Below are positions 1 through 10,555 of a DNA stretch of 42,237 nt, one piece after another. The stretch's first letter is position 1. The number at the start of each line of letters is the position of its first letter. Both the position numbers and the translations under genes were made by a program. The notes under the pieces were generated by a model, which had not been told where the DNA came from, did not search any database, and saw nothing but the letters and a program-made list of their open reading frames with translations. Location of the stretch: contig JBMNSK010000009.1 in the NCBI GenBank assembly GCA_050945155.1, positions 1 to 42,237 on the forward strand. Reading direction: 5' to 3'. The stretch is from JBMNSK01 sp050945155. Its GTDB lineage: Bacteria; Actinomycetota; Coriobacteriia; Coriobacteriales; Eggerthellaceae.

Positions 1-2
1 AT

Positions 3-3000
3 CTTGATCAAAATCAGATTGTATATGACAACGGACAACAGGTATGGACCGGTGACAAGAATGCCTACGGTGGTAGCTACGGCGTGGGCTATGTGAAGGA
101 CGACGATGCTTCGCATATTCCCAATTTCACTGTTGATGCGCAGGTGAACGGGTCATGGGAAACGGTAGCGATTGTTGATTGGAGCGATGGTGCCGAAACA
201 AAGAAGATGACGCTGCCAAGTGGAACTACGCGATATCGCTATTCAGTGACAACTGGTGCTGATGAAGATAATGATGGCGTTTATGTAGCGGCTGTAGCAG
301 ATGCCTTTGCGACGCCGTGTATCACTCTTCATCCCACAGACAAAGTGAAGGCCGTTGCGCAGAAAGCGCTTGATGAGCAAAGCGACCCTACGGCTTATCT
401 CAGTAACGCAGACTCCTTCGAAGCCACACAGGATGGCGAGAATATTCTGACCATGGACGGTTCAGGAATCAATCAGCTGAAGGGTTTCTCGCAGAACGTG
501 CAGGTTATTCCCAGCAAGACTGTTTCGGGAAACCAGCAAGTTGACTATGATGCCCAGACGGTTACTTTGACCTATTCGGCACAGGTGCGCGAAATCTCTG
601 ACATCGTGAATACGGATACTTGGAATCAGGCAGTATCCAATGATGATATTCCCGTAGATACAAGCTGTACCTGGTATGACCTGCTACCCGAAGGTGCTTC
701 GCCTGATCTTTCTAGCATCAAACTTCGCGACGGTGATGTTCTTACCGATGCCTACACCATTGCAAACTACAAGGATTCAGGACGTACTTTGCTTGTTATC
801 ACGGCAGATTTAAGCCCTGCGCCGTTGAGAGAAAACGACAATGCCTTAACGCCTGTCGAAGACGATCCAAGCATTAGCTTTAATGCGGTCTATGACTTCA
901 GTTCTCTACGTCTGTATGGAAACCATCCACACAACGTAATCGCTTATGAAAGCGGGAACGAAAATCTTGGTAGCGTTGAGAATTATTCCGGCGAGCCTGA
1001 TACTCCGTATTCGTCCAATAACACGGTGACTGGAGCGGACTCAACTTTTATAGACAAAGAGGGCAATGATCTTGAACGAAAGACAATGACCGACCTTGAT
1101 TCAAGTACTGATAAGCCGGCCTTTGTCTATGCAGGATGCTCAGGTACCATATCAAGCCTTTCTTACACTGTCGCTGAGGTAAACAAAAAGGCGCAGGTTA
1201 ATGGCGATGGTTATTGGGGAACCGGTGTTACCGGTGCTGGAACGAATACAGCTCCAACTGACACAAGAGAGCTTTCTGCCTATACCGGTGGCCCCTACAC
1301 CTATCGTCTTTCAGCCATAGCAGCACCAAATACTCGTGTTTCTAATGCTGTGCTCTATGACGTTATAGAGGCTTATGTTCCTACTGCAGATAAAGCGGAT
1401 GCGGGCGACAGCCAGTGGAAGGGCACGCTCGTATCAGTTGATGTCTCTGCTCTGGAAGCCAAGGGTGTAGCTCCGGTTGTCTACTATTCGACCAAAGAAA
1501 ACATCACGATAGAGCAGGACGACAACAGTTCGGAACGCTCCGAAGATGCAAGCGACCTTTCCAATACCGAGGTTTGGTCAACCACTCCGCCGAGCGATAT
1601 GACGAAGGTAACGGCAGTAGCTATCGATTGTTCAAAAGCAAGCGATGGAGGCGCTTTTGTCCTGCCAGCAGGCGATTCGCTTTATGCATATTTAAATATG
1701 CGGGCACCAAAAAACCCTGACGCTTCAGAATATATCGCGCCGAAAGATGGCGGTACGAGCAGTGATGAAGATGGGGCGCATGCCTACAACAACGTCTATC
1801 TCTGGGGCACAACATCGAATGCAGAAAGCGGTTCTGAACTTTCAAGTAAGCTCATTCGCCATGAGTATACAAAGGTGGGTTTAAAAAACTACAACGTTTC
1901 GGTGACTAAGGAATGGAACGACGATAATGACCGAGATGGCCTGCGTCCAAGTTCAGTGACAGTGCATCTGTATCGCAATGGTGTGGACATGCATAGGTCA
2001 GTCACCCTTGATGGTAGTGCAGATACGAACGAGGCTCTCATTGCAAGTGGAAGCTATGAGAGCGATTCATGGGTGGCAAGCTTTAAGTATCTCGACTACT
2101 GCGATGAGACGGGCACGCCATATCGCTACAGCTTCGTGGAAGAAACGCCCGATGGATATACGAGTTCTACGCGATTAGAAAGCGATGGTACGAGAAAGCT
2201 TGTAAATACACATAAGCCGAAAACTGTGGAAGTTTCCGGAACGAAGACCTGGGCGAATGATTCGAGCTCGGTGCGGCCGACTTCTATTAACGTGGTGCTC
2301 AATCAAGACGGTCAACCCTTCCAAACGCAAACTGTACACGCGGACCTTGACGGAAACTGGAGCTATCGTTTCACTGATTTGCCGCTTTATCACGATCACG
2401 GCCAAAAATATAGCTATACGGTTACCGAATCTGTTGAAGACTATGATGCAAAGATTGATGCTTCTACAGATGAATCAAGCGGGAACGTGACCGCGAACAT
2501 AAAGAATACCTATCATCCCTATGGCGCTTTAGCTATTAGCAAGAAGGTCACCGGAGCCTCTTCGGCATGTGCTGGCAAAAAGTTTTCTTTCACCATCAAT
2601 CTCACCGCGGCAGACGGGCAAGATTTCTCTGACCAAGTTGCCTATGTGATTACTCAGAGCTCAGACGGAACCAAAGTCTCAGAGGGTACCTTTTGCAATG
2701 GTCAGACCCTCCAGATTGAGGCGGATCAAACGCTTACCCTAAAGGAGATTCCGAAGGGTGTGAGCTATACGGTCGTCGAGGGTGAAGAAGCTGGTTATGA
2801 AGCGAGTTCGGATACCCTTGAAGGAACAATCGTGTCCAACTCAACTGCTCGCGCCGACTTTACCAATGCCTATTCCAGTGTCGGTGTGGCAAATTTGAGT
2901 GCCACAAAGACCATTGAAGGAACCAACCTGAAGCCCAATCAGTTCCGCTTCGAGTTACGCGATGCTGGCGTTAGAGATGCTCAAGGCACCGTGATACGCG

Positions 3001-6000
3001 AAGCCACAAACCAACTCGTGAGATCTACCACGAACAGTGCCGAAGGTGAGGCTACCTTTGGCGCGCTGCGTTATAGCGCCGATGACGATGGTCATATCTT
3101 TAGGTATGCAATCTCGGAATCTTACGGTGGCGATGAGGGGATTAGCTATTCGAATATTGTCTACTATGCTCAGGTGACGCCAAAGGATAATGGCGATGGC
3201 ACCATGAGTTGTGATGTGAAGTACTACTCAGATGCTGCCTGTACGACCGAAATTGACAAAAACGCCGTCTCGTTCAACAACCGCTATACGGCTTCAGGTT
3301 CAATGTCTTTATCTGCCTACAAGAAGATAGAAAACAGCAATCTGAGCGACGGCCAATTTAGCTTCCAATTGTACGATGACCAGGGAAGAAAGCTCTACCT
3401 CGACAGTGAAGGTAAGACAACTACGACCGAAACTGACACTCCACTCATTGCCAGCAATGATGCGAATGGTATTGTGACTTTTCCTACAGTGACCTACACT
3501 CAAGATGATCTCGCAGATAGAGATGCAGAAGGCCAGGTGAGTGGATACTCAGAAAAATCCTTTATCTATTCTGCCAAGGAGCTTATTCCAGACGATGCAC
3601 TGGCAATCAATGATGAGAAAAAGATGGTCAATGCTTCGGGTGAGGTTGTATCAAGCTCTGCTGAGGCTTTGAAATATCGCGATGCAACGTCAGACCAAAA
3701 GGACAGCTTCTCCTTTGTCAAAGACAACATAGTGTATTCAAAAGAAGTGCGTTCTTGGAAGGTTACGGTAAGTGATAACGGTGATGGTTCGCTTGCTACA
3801 ACGGTTGAAAATGTAAAGCTGAACCCCGATGGTTCGACGACATCCACCACCGATTTACCCTTGTTTACCAATACGACGATGCCGGGTTCTCTGTCTATTC
3901 AAAAGACTACAACCCACCCTGAAGGTACCACCCCTGACCCTAACCAAGAATTTACCTATACCGTAAAGATTACATACCCAGATGGGCAGACTGTTCCGAG
4001 CAGATTAAGTTACACACTCTCACGGGTTGAGGAAACTTCCTCTGCTAAAGCTATGCCAGTTGATGCCCAAGATTTTGCTGGTGCCGACATCGCCGCATGG
4101 ATTGCACCTGAAAAGGCTTATGCGCTTACGAATTCCGACACCGGAACAGCTTATGCAGTGCTTGACTCCAATGGCACATTGACCTTTATTCGCTCCAACG
4201 ACACTGTTGAAAACAATACGAGCGGGACGATAACTGACTGCGAGGGTAATACCTATACGGGCACCATATACACCGGTTTCGAAACGGCGACACCTTATGA
4301 CCGGGAGTCCAACGTTCCCTGGTACAGCAATCGCACCTCTATCACTTCTGTTGCCTTTAAGGATGAAATCAAACCGAAATCGACTAAGTATTGGTTTAGC
4401 AATTGCAACAATGTAACCAGTATCAATCTTGAGAATCTCAATACCGCAAACGTTACAAACATGAGCAATATGTTTCTCAGTTGCTGGGGCTTAAGTTCGC
4501 TTGATGTGTCTGGTTTCAATACGGAAAACGTGACGACTATGGCTGACATGTTTGCTGGTTGTACCAAGCTTACAACTCTTGATGTGTCTAGCTTTAATAC
4601 AAGTAATGTAGTGAGCATGTATGAAATGTTCGATAGCTGTGGGAAGCTCACTTCAATCATAGGGCTTAACGCTGATGGCTGGGATACCTCAAATGTTAGT
4701 AACATGCGGGAAATGTTCTCTCAATGCAAAGCCCTTACTTCACTTGATGTGTCCGGTTTAGAAACCAGCAACGTCACCAATATGGCATATATGTTTTCTG
4801 GATGTTCGGGTCTGACCTCGCTTGACGGTCTTGATGCTGGTGGTTGGGATACCTCAAATGTTGAAAATATGCGTTCTATGTTCTACGGCTGCAAAGCCCT
4901 CACGTCACTTGATGTGTCTGGGTTAGAAACCGGCAACGTTACCAATATGGGCTATATGTTCTATAACTGTTCGGGTCTGACCTCGCTTGACGGTCTTGAT
5001 GCTGCTGGTTGGGACACATCGAAAGCAACAACCATGGATAGTATGTTCGGGTCCTGTAGTAGCCTTACCGCTCTTGACGTGTCCGGCCTAGAGACAATGA
5101 GTGTAACGAGCATGAATCGCATGTTCTCGAGCTGTACGAAGCTTGCCTCAATTACAGGATTTGATGCTGCAGGTTGGGATACATCAAACGTGCTGGGTAT
5201 GGAGAGTATGTTTGCTGGTTCTAAATCTCTTACCTCGCTTGATTTAACCGGATTGGAAACAGGCAGCGTAACAAATATGAACAGCATGTTCTTCCAGTGC
5301 TCAAGTCTTAGCTCGGTTGATGTGTCAAATTGGGATGTGTCAAACGTTACCGATATGGAAAGTATGTTTTACGAGTGCCGTATTAGCTCGATTGATGTAT
5401 CGCATTGGAATACGTCGAAGCTGAGAACTGCTCGGAGAATGTTCTTCAGTTGCTCAAACCTCCAGTCTCTTGATGTTTCAAATTGGGATACGTCAAACCT
5501 TACGAACGCAAACAGAATGTTTCTCAATTGTTCAATGCTTTCAGAGCTTGATGTATCACATTGGAAAACATCAGCACTGAGCGATGCGGGATACATGTTT
5601 AGCGGTTGCAGAGGAATTTTAGAGCTTGATGTGTCCGAGTGGAGTACAGCTTCCCTCACCAATATGGAATATATGTTCTCTAGTTGCAGCGCTCTAAGTG
5701 CGCTTGATGTTTCGAATTGGAACACAAGCATGGTAACGAGCACGGAATCTATGTTCTCTAACTGCAGTGGTCTTACTACCCTAGATTTTTCGAATTGGGA
5801 TATGGGCAGTGCAAGGAATATGCTTAATATGTTTAGGAACTGCTCAAACCTTAATACAGTTGAACTTGGTGATAATTTTTCCTTCAAAGGAAATGGAGCA
5901 AAAGATGCGCTCCTTCCTGGAGCTGGGGGGAAATATATCAACCGGTGGCGGCTTGAGGGAACGGATACCGTTAAGTCGAACACGGAATTACGTGACGAGT

Positions 6001-9000
6001 ATCCAGATGATGATGCTCAGCCGGGAACCTGGGTTCGCCAGACAATTAATTACACAATTACTTTTGATCCTGGCGAAGGTGGCACTGGGTCAATGGCTCC
6101 CCAACATTACGTAGGTGACCAGTTATACCTGTCCAAAAATACTTTCTATCGCATGGGATATCGTTTCACTGGATGGCAGGGGTCAAACTCTCGAAGCTAT
6201 AGTGACGGCGCATCTATTTCGGCGTGTACAGATAGTTGGTCACCTCTCACCAGTGACCTTAGTCTTACTGCTCAATGGGAAAAGATTAATACCACAGTTG
6301 ACGTTACTGACGGTACCTTTACGCTCAAATTAAAGGCGGGGGAGAAGGCCACCTTTGATAATTTGTCAGCAGGTACAAGCTATGAGGTGATTGAGTCGAG
6401 TGCACCAGGCTGGACGCTTACTAACTCGACGAATAGCAGCGGCACCATCACTTCGGGCGGGGCGCCTGTTGCAAGCTTCGTGAATAGGTATGCACCAGGT
6501 AAGACAAGCGTTAGCCTAAGTGCTTCCAAGACGCTTGATGGCATTACGCCTTCATCAGGGCTGTTCTCATTTGTTCTGAGCCCTTCAGGGGAAAATGCTA
6601 CAAGCGCACCTATGCCAGAAGGAGCTTCAGGAGAAGGTGCCGAACGTTCGGTACAAGCATACAATGCTGGAGCGGGGGTATCGTTTGGCAGTATCACGTA
6701 CACGACGGCAGGAACCTATACTTATACAATCAAAGAGACAATACCCGCAGGCGCTACGGATAATCACGACGGTACCTTCACCAAGGATGGCATCACCTAT
6801 ACCATAGACTCCGCAGTTAAAACCGCCACCGTCACTGTAAGTGATGACGGGCAGGGTAATCTTTCAGCTCAAGTCGAATACGATGGTGGTGCCGCGTCTT
6901 TCGCGGATGCCACACTGCCGGGTAGCTTGTCTATCACCAAGACAACTCAGGCTTCCACAGATTCCACCAAGATGTTTAACTTCGCCGTCACGCTTTTAAA
7001 AGACGGTTCAGAGCTTAACAGTAGCTACCAATGGTCTTCGACTGACGGCAGGTCCGGTACCGTTACAAGCGGCGGCACTATTAGTCTTGCTGGTGGACAA
7101 ACGGCAACTATCTACGGATTGCCGGTGGGCACGCTGTATACGGTGACTGAAAGTGATGCTGGTGACGGATGGACACAGGAGGGATCTTCGGATACCTCAG
7201 GAACCATTACATCCAACGCTACTGCAGAAGCAAGATTTACCAATACCTATCACGCGACTGGTTCGGCGGCTATTAAGGGGAACAAAAACTTTGAAGGCCC
7301 CGATGGAAACGCAAGCTCAGATTATAGCGGCGGCGACTTCCAATTTGCTCTTTATAATGCAGACGATGAAGGTAAGCCTGTCGGTGACCCTATTCAAGTT
7401 GTTTCGAATGATGCACCGAGTCCTTTAGGCACAAGTAGCTTCGAATTCTCTCCTATTCAATATTCTTTGAGCGATTTAGAAGGGGCGACCTCAAAAACTT
7501 ATCATTATGTGGTTCAAGAGGTTGCTCCATCAGGCGCTACTAATCTTGGGAGCGACCACTATTCTGATGGCGTAATCAATTACGATTGCAAGCCTTATCC
7601 TGTCGACGTCGTGGTGAGCGATACGGGTAATGGCGTGCTGAGCACCCAGGTTCAATATCCTCAAGGTAGTGTGAGCGTCAATAACCGTGCGGAACATGGA
7701 ACTGTGTGGTTGAAAAAGACGGTGGGCACTGGCTCGCCTAAGAATCCGGACCAAAAATTCCCCTTCAAAGTGAACCTGTCGGCTCCGGGGAGTCATCATT
7801 ACGACATCGTTGAGACCAATGCGAGCGGCGTAGAGGAATCTGTGGGGTCCGGTACAGTTTCTAGCGGTGGAACAGTTGAGATTAAGAGTGGGCAAACCCT
7901 CTATATTCGAAACCTCCCTGTTGGAACAACATATTCCTTTGAGGAGTTAGTGCCGAGTGGTTGGAAGCAGACCGCTGCTGAAAACCTAAGCGGTACGGTT
8001 ACGGCTGATACAGCGTCGGAGGATCCCGCGAGCGATAACACCAGCCCGTCAACTTCGTTGGCAACAGCGACCAATGATTATGCAGCCTCTGGAACTGCAA
8101 CCGTATCTGCGAACAAAGTACTTACCGGTATGAGGCTTGGTAACGGCCAGTTCGCTTTTGAGCTGCTTGATGAAGACGGGGTAGTCGTGTCAACTGGTCG
8201 CAGTGATGGCGATGGCAAAGTGAGCTTACAGCTTGACTATACGCTGGAAGACCTTATGAATAATGACGGTACCTATGCGGTAGAAAAGACCTTTAACTAT
8301 ACGCTGCGTGAAGTAGATGGAGGAACCGTACAAGGGGATGTGTCTTATGACGGGACAATGCATCCGGTACAGGTGAAGGTCTCAGATAAAGGCGACGGTA
8401 GTTTAGGCACCGAGGTTATCTACGACAACAGTCAATCGGGTGATTCGACATCACCAACGTTTACCAACCGCGGTAATCCTCGAGGAGCTACTATGCTCAA
8501 GGCGACCAAGAACGTGGTATATAGCAACGGCGCTACACCCGCTGGCTGGGGTGATGGTACGTATAGCTTTACATTAACGCCACAAGACGGAGCCCCTCTG
8601 CGTATAACTTCAACAGGGGAGAGCGTGGCCTCACTTACGAGCACGTCTGCAACTCAGACAGAACCCACTGCCTCGTTTCCTCAAATCTTTTATAACGTAG
8701 ATGATTTGAAAAATGATGACGGTAGCTACGCCGACAGCAAGACGTTTACCTATCAGATTTCTGAAGTACTACCAGTTGATGACGACAGCACTACAGCGGG
8801 TACGCAAAAGCAGGGTGTAACTTATTCGACAGAGACTCATACCGCTACGGTTACCGTGTCGAATCTCCGTAACGGTTCTCTCACGACAAGCGTGGTTTAT
8901 GATGCCGGCACGTCTGGTCAGGGCACCACGCCTCCTACCTTTACCAACACTTACAATCCCGAAGAGGCATCGGTTACTATCAGCGCCGATAAGTCACTTG

Positions 9001-10001
9001 CCGGTCGCGATCTGGTTGATGGTGAGTTCGCCATTAAGGGCAGCTATGCCAAAGGTTCAAAAGATCAGGTGTTCTTGGTTAACAATGTTGGTACGAGCTT
9101 TACGTCTTCTGAGCTGGCCTATAACTTGGAGAGCCTGTCGGAGCTTGTTGCAGGTGGGGAAGCTACGAGTTCGAGCGTCAACGGTGTAACAACATGGACA
9201 ATTGTATACATGCTCTCTGAGGTAGTGCCGACCGATGATGACGAGGCCACGCCTGGTGTTCAAAAAGATGGTATTACCTACGATAAAAGCACGCACGGCG
9301 CTACGGTTACTGTTGTGGATAATGGTAAAGGTAAGCTTAACGCCAGTGTGGCATACGACAACAAGTCTGGTGACGATGCTGAAAGAGCACCGGTGTTTAT
9401 GAATGCCTATAAGTCTGCCGGTACCGCGCAGCTTTCAGCTACCAAAACACTCTCTGGAAGAAATTTGGAAGAGGGCGATTTCTCCTTCTCGCTTTATGAG
9501 GGGTCCGAGGCGCAGGGAACTGCGCTTCAGACAGTTACGAATGTAGCAGACGGTACGGTCTTATTCGCGCCGTTGGTATACTCCCAGAGTGATTTGGAAG
9601 GTGAGCATTTTAAGACCTTCGACTATGCAATAGCTGAAGTTGTCGGAAGCGAAGACGGCATGAGTTACGATACCAGCGTACATCTTGCTCATGTTACCGT
9701 TACTGACAATGGTAATGGCAAGCTTGCCACGTCGGTTACTTATGATGATGGCGCAGCCGAGGCGCCAAACTTCACCAATACCTACACACCTCCGACCACA
9801 CCGCCGAATACCCCGCCGACCACACCACCGGGAGGCACGACGCCCCCGGGCGGTACAACACCGAATACTTCTGACAGCAGTTTGCCAAACACAGGAGATT
9901 CCCTATCAGCGATGATTGCCCTTGGAGTTGCGCTTGTAGCTTTGGTCGGAGTCTGCTTCACAGGTATTCGTAAGAGGCGAGGGGAGCGAGAGCAATCTTA
10001 G
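3..10001 (+). CDS. Giant LPXTG-anchored surface adhesin with pilin/Cna-B and BspA-like repeats (5' end outside window)
   Basis: The frame is open from the left edge, so the signal peptide and true start are missing; the first in-window start-like codon is GTG at 84. Domains seen in order: an unassigned adhesin-like N-terminal part (to about 1880), two Cna-B domains (about 1890-2510), a SpaA-like domain (about 2520-2870), two pilin-type isopeptide domains (about 2886-3880), half of a SpaA-like domain (from 3885), a BspA-like repeat array (4392-5880), an InlB/Listeria-Bacteroides-type repeat (about 6045-6285), the second half of the SpaA-like domain (to about 6490), then further pilin-type and SpaA-like domains to 9786. 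The tail is Pro/Thr/Gly rich, followed by LPNTG at 9882-9896, a hydrophobic segment and a basic end, the standard sortase signal. Domain ends such as FTNTY with an upstream SxxK strand fit intramolecular Lys-Asn isopeptide bonds. It should be covalently attached to peptidoglycan and act in adhesion; the ligand is unknown. Confidence 0.93.
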   Translation, partial: LDQNQIVYDNGQQVWTGDKNAYGGSYGVGYVKDDDASHIPNFTVDAQVNGSWETVAIVDWSDGAETKKMTLPSGTTRYRYSVTTGADEDNDGVYVAAVADAFATPCITLHPTDKVKAVAQKALDEQSDPTAYLSNADSFEATQDGENILTMDGSGINQLKGFSQNVQVIPSKTVSGNQQVDYDAQTVTLTYSAQVREISDIVNTDTWNQAVSNDDIPVDTSCTWYDLLPEGASPDLSSIKLRDGDVLTDAYTIANYKDSGRTLLVITADLSPAPLRENDNALTPVEDDPSISFNAVYDFSSLRLYGNHPHNVIAYESGNENLGSVENYSGEPDTPYSSNNTVTGADSTFIDKEGNDLERKTMTDLDSSTDKPAFVYAGCSGTISSLSYTVAEVNKKAQVNGDGYWGTGVTGAGTNTAPTDTRELSAYTGGPYTYRLSAIAAPNTRVSNAVLYDVIEAYVPTADKADAGDSQWKGTLVSVDVSALEAKGVAPVVYYSTKENITIEQDDNSSERSEDASDLSNTEVWSTTPPSDMTKVTAVAIDCSKASDGGAFVLPAGDSLYAYLNMRAPKNPDASEYIAPKDGGTSSDEDGAHAYNNVYLWGTTSNAESGSELSSKLIRHEYTKVGLKNYNVSVTKEWNDDNDRDGLRPSSVTVHLYRNGVDMHRSVTLDGSADTNEALIASGSYESDSWVASFKYLDYCDETGTPYRYSFVEETPDGYTSSTRLESDGTRKLVNTHKPKTVEVSGTKTWANDSSSVRPTSINVVLNQDGQPFQTQTVHADLDGNWSYRFTDLPLYHDHGQKYSYTVTESVEDYDAKIDASTDESSGNVTANIKNTYHPYGALAISKKVTGASSACAGKKFSFTINLTAADGQDFSDQVAYVITQSSDGTKVSEGTFCNGQTLQIEADQTLTLKEIPKGVSYTVVEGEEAGYEASSDTLEGTIVSNSTARADFTNAYSSVGVANLSATKTIEGTNLKPNQFRFELRDAGVRDAQGTVIREATNQLVRSTTNSAEGEATFGALRYSADDDGHIFRYAISESYGGDEGISYSNIVYYAQVTPKDNGDGTMSCDVKYYSDAACTTEIDKNAVSFNNRYTASGSMSLSAYKKIENSNLSDGQFSFQLYDDQGRKLYLDSEGKTTTTETDTPLIASNDANGIVTFPTVTYTQDDLADRDAEGQVSGYSEKSFIYSAKELIPDDALAINDEKKMVNASGEVVSSSAEALKYRDATSDQKDSFSFVKDNIVYSKEVRSWKVTVSDNGDGSLATTVENVKLNPDGSTTSTTDLPLFTNTTMPGSLSIQKTTTHPEGTTPDPNQEFTYTVKITYPDGQTVPSRLSYTLSRVEETSSAKAMPVDAQDFAGADIAAWIAPEKAYALTNSDTGTAYAVLDSNGTLTFIRSNDTVENNTSGTITDCEGNTYTGTIYTGFETATPYDRESNVPWYSNRTSITSVAFKDEIKPKSTKYWFSNCNNVTSINLENLNTANVTNMSNMFLSCWGLSSLDVSGFNTENVTTMADMFAGCTKLTTLDVSSFNTSNVVSMYEMFDSCGKLTSIIGLNADGWDTSNVSNMREMFSQCKALTSLDVSGLETSNVTNMAYMFSGCSGLTSLDGLDAGGWDTSNVENMRSMFYGCKALTSLDVSGLETGNVTNMGYMFYNCSGLTSLDGLDAAGWDTSKATTMDSMFGSCSSLTALDVSGLETMSVTSMNRMFSSCTKLASITGFDAAGWDTSNVLGMESMFAGSKSLTSLDLTGLETGSVTNMNSMFFQCSSLSSVDVSNWDVSNVTDMESMFYECRISSIDVSHWNTSKLRTARRMFFSCSNLQSLDVSNWDTSNLTNANRMFLNCSMLSELDVSHWKTSALSDAGYMFSGCRGILELDVSEWSTASLTNMEYMFSSCSALSALDVSNWNTSMVTSTESMFSNCSGLTTLDFSNWDMGSARNMLNMFRNCSNLNTVELGDNFSFKGNGAKDALLPGAGGKYINRWRLEGTDTVKSNTELRDEYPDDDAQPGTWVRQTINYTITFDPGEGGTGSMAPQHYVGDQLYLSKNTFYRMGYRFTGWQGSNSRSYSDGASISACTDSWSPLTSDLSLTAQWEKINTTVDVTDGTFTLKLKAGEKATFDNLSAGTSYEVIESSAPGWTLTNSTNSSGTITSGGAPVASFVNRYAPGKTSVSLSASKTLDGITPSSGLFSFVLSPSGENATSAPMPEGASGEGAERSVQAYNAGAGVSFGSITYTTAGTYTYTIKETIPAGATDNHDGTFTKDGITYTIDSAVKTATVTVSDDGQGNLSAQVEYDGGAASFADATLPGSLSITKTTQASTDSTKMFNFAVTLLKDGSELNSSYQWSSTDGRSGTVTSGGTISLAGGQTATIYGLPVGTLYTVTESDAGDGWTQEGSSDTSGTITSNATAEARFTNTYHATGSAAIKGNKNFEGPDGNASSDYSGGDFQFALYNADDEGKPVGDPIQVVSNDAPSPLGTSSFEFSPIQYSLSDLEGATSKTYHYVVQEVAPSGATNLGSDHYSDGVINYDCKPYPVDVVVSDTGNGVLSTQVQYPQGSVSVNNRAEHGTVWLKKTVGTGSPKNPDQKFPFKVNLSAPGSHHYDIVETNASGVEESVGSGTVSSGGTVEIKSGQTLYIRNLPVGTTYSFEELVPSGWKQTAAENLSGTVTADTASEDPASDNTSPSTSLATATNDYAASGTATVSANKVLTGMRLGNGQFAFELLDEDGVVVSTGRSDGDGKVSLQLDYTLEDLMNNDGTYAVEKTFNYTLREVDGGTVQGDVSYDGTMHPVQVKVSDKGDGSLGTEVIYDNSQSGDSTSPTFTNRGNPRGATMLKATKNVVYSNGATPAGWGDGTYSFTLTPQDGAPLRITSTGESVASLTSTSATQTEPTASFPQIFYNVDDLKNDDGSYADSKTFTYQISEVLPVDDDSTTAGTQKQGVTYSTETHTATVTVSNLRNGSLTTSVVYDAGTSGQGTTPPTFTNTYNPEEASVTISADKSLAGRDLVDGEFAIKGSYAKGSKDQVFLVNNVGTSFTSSELAYNLESLSELVAGGEATSSSVNGVTTWTIVYMLSEVVPTDDDEATPGVQKDGITYDKSTHGATVTVVDNGKGKLNASVAYDNKSGDDAERAPVFMNAYKSAGTAQLSATKTLSGRNLEEGDFSFSLYEGSEAQGTALQTVTNVADGTVLFAPLVYSQSDLEGEHFKTFDYAIAEVVGSEDGMSYDTSVHLAHVTVTDNGNGKLATSVTYDDGAAEAPNFTNTYTPPTTPPNTPPTTPPGGTTPPGGTTPNTSDSSLPNTGDSLSAMIALGVALVALVGVCFTGIRKRRGEREQS
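4392..5880 (+). repeat. BspA-like (DUF285-type) repeat array inside the adhesin
   Basis: One degenerate unit (WFSNC) is followed by 18 units beginning MFxxC and continuing with a LxxLDVSxWxTSxVxxM-type pattern. Most units are 26 residues. In units 3 to 10 the length alternates 29 and 26 residues, giving a 55-residue (165-bp) super-repeat; for example the DNA word tctgacctcgcttgacggtc recurs exactly 165 bp apart near 4811 and 4976. The Cys of the unit is conserved except in the tenth (MFAGS). This family is common in surface proteins of mucosal bacteria, where it mediates binding to host or bacterial ligands. The ligand here cannot be deduced. Confidence 0.9.
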
Positions 10002-10104
10002 AGCGGCGGGAGTGGCTTTGCTGACATAAGTGCTCTATTGGTACCACGAAACATACGAAATGGCATTCGATTCCAGCAGGTGGCAGCCAATGCTAAACAC
10101 GATT

Positions 10105-10121
10105 TATTCCCACTCAATAGT
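10105..10121 (-). repeat. Attachment-site-like copy 1 of the guaA 3' end
   Basis: It is identical over 17 bp to 13553-13569. Read on the minus strand with its flanks it still spells Ala-Thr-Ile-Glu-Trp-Glu-stop (TAA), as the real guaA end does. This is the outermost copy and would be the distal att site of the integrated region. Confidence 0.75.
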
Positions 10122-10137
10122 CGCAAAATTTTTCCGA

Positions 10138-10249
10138 TGGTAGTCAGCATACCGCATGACCAGCGCGAACGTTTACTCTTGGGAGTGCAGAGTGTCCCAA
10201 AACCTGGTAGTCACCTGGTAGTCACCGCTGACTACCACTCTGGTAGTCA
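10138..10249. repeat. Cluster of TGGTAGTCA repeats (possible integrase arm sites), copy 1
   Basis: The 9-mer TGGTAGTCA occurs at 10138, 10205, 10216 and 10241, and its inverse TGACTACCA at 10229. Another inverse 8-mer, TGACTACC, lies near 10427. The cluster sits immediately next to the guaA-like core, the arrangement expected for arm-type binding sites of a tyrosine recombinase or its directionality factor. The function is inferred from position only. Confidence 0.5.
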
Positions 10250-10254
10250 GTTGC

Positions 10255-10410
10255 GCGAGTAAATCGCGCAAATCGAGAGTAAAGCCCCCGACCTGCGAAA
10301 ACGCCGCTAATCGACACGATGTTGAGTACACCCGGACAGCCCGGAAGGTCTGCGCGAAAGTAGAGTAAATTGCACTAATCGAGAGTAAAGCCTCCGACCT
10401 GCGGAACTGC
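10255..10410. repeat. Two imperfect direct repeats with GAGTAAA...GACCTGCG words
   Basis: A unit of about 45 bp containing GAGAGTAAAGCC followed by CCGACCTGCG occurs at about 10255-10298 and again at about 10362-10404. Related words recur at about 11888-11912 and, more degraded, at about 11972-11994. All lie beside the guaA-like cores and none overlaps a plausible gene. They look like further protein-binding or structural sites of the integrated element. The rest of 10250-10555 holds no coding signal I can support. Confidence 0.45.
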
Positions 10411-10555
10411 AGTCGTCCTCTGAATACTGACTACCGCTCTCCGCTTATGCGACCCTATTAGAGAATGGCATTCGCGGCGGCGGTCTCGAAATGCGAATGG
10501 GTATCTGCCGATTGAGCCGCAATGCCTCTCGCGTCGCAATGCAAAAGCTAAAGCC

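Noticed and set aside
4295..5983. Long minus-strand open frames (108-204 codons) opposite the adhesin repeat array
   Set aside because: They mirror the periodic codons of the BspA-like repeats, have no ribosome-binding sites and no protein-like pattern of their own.
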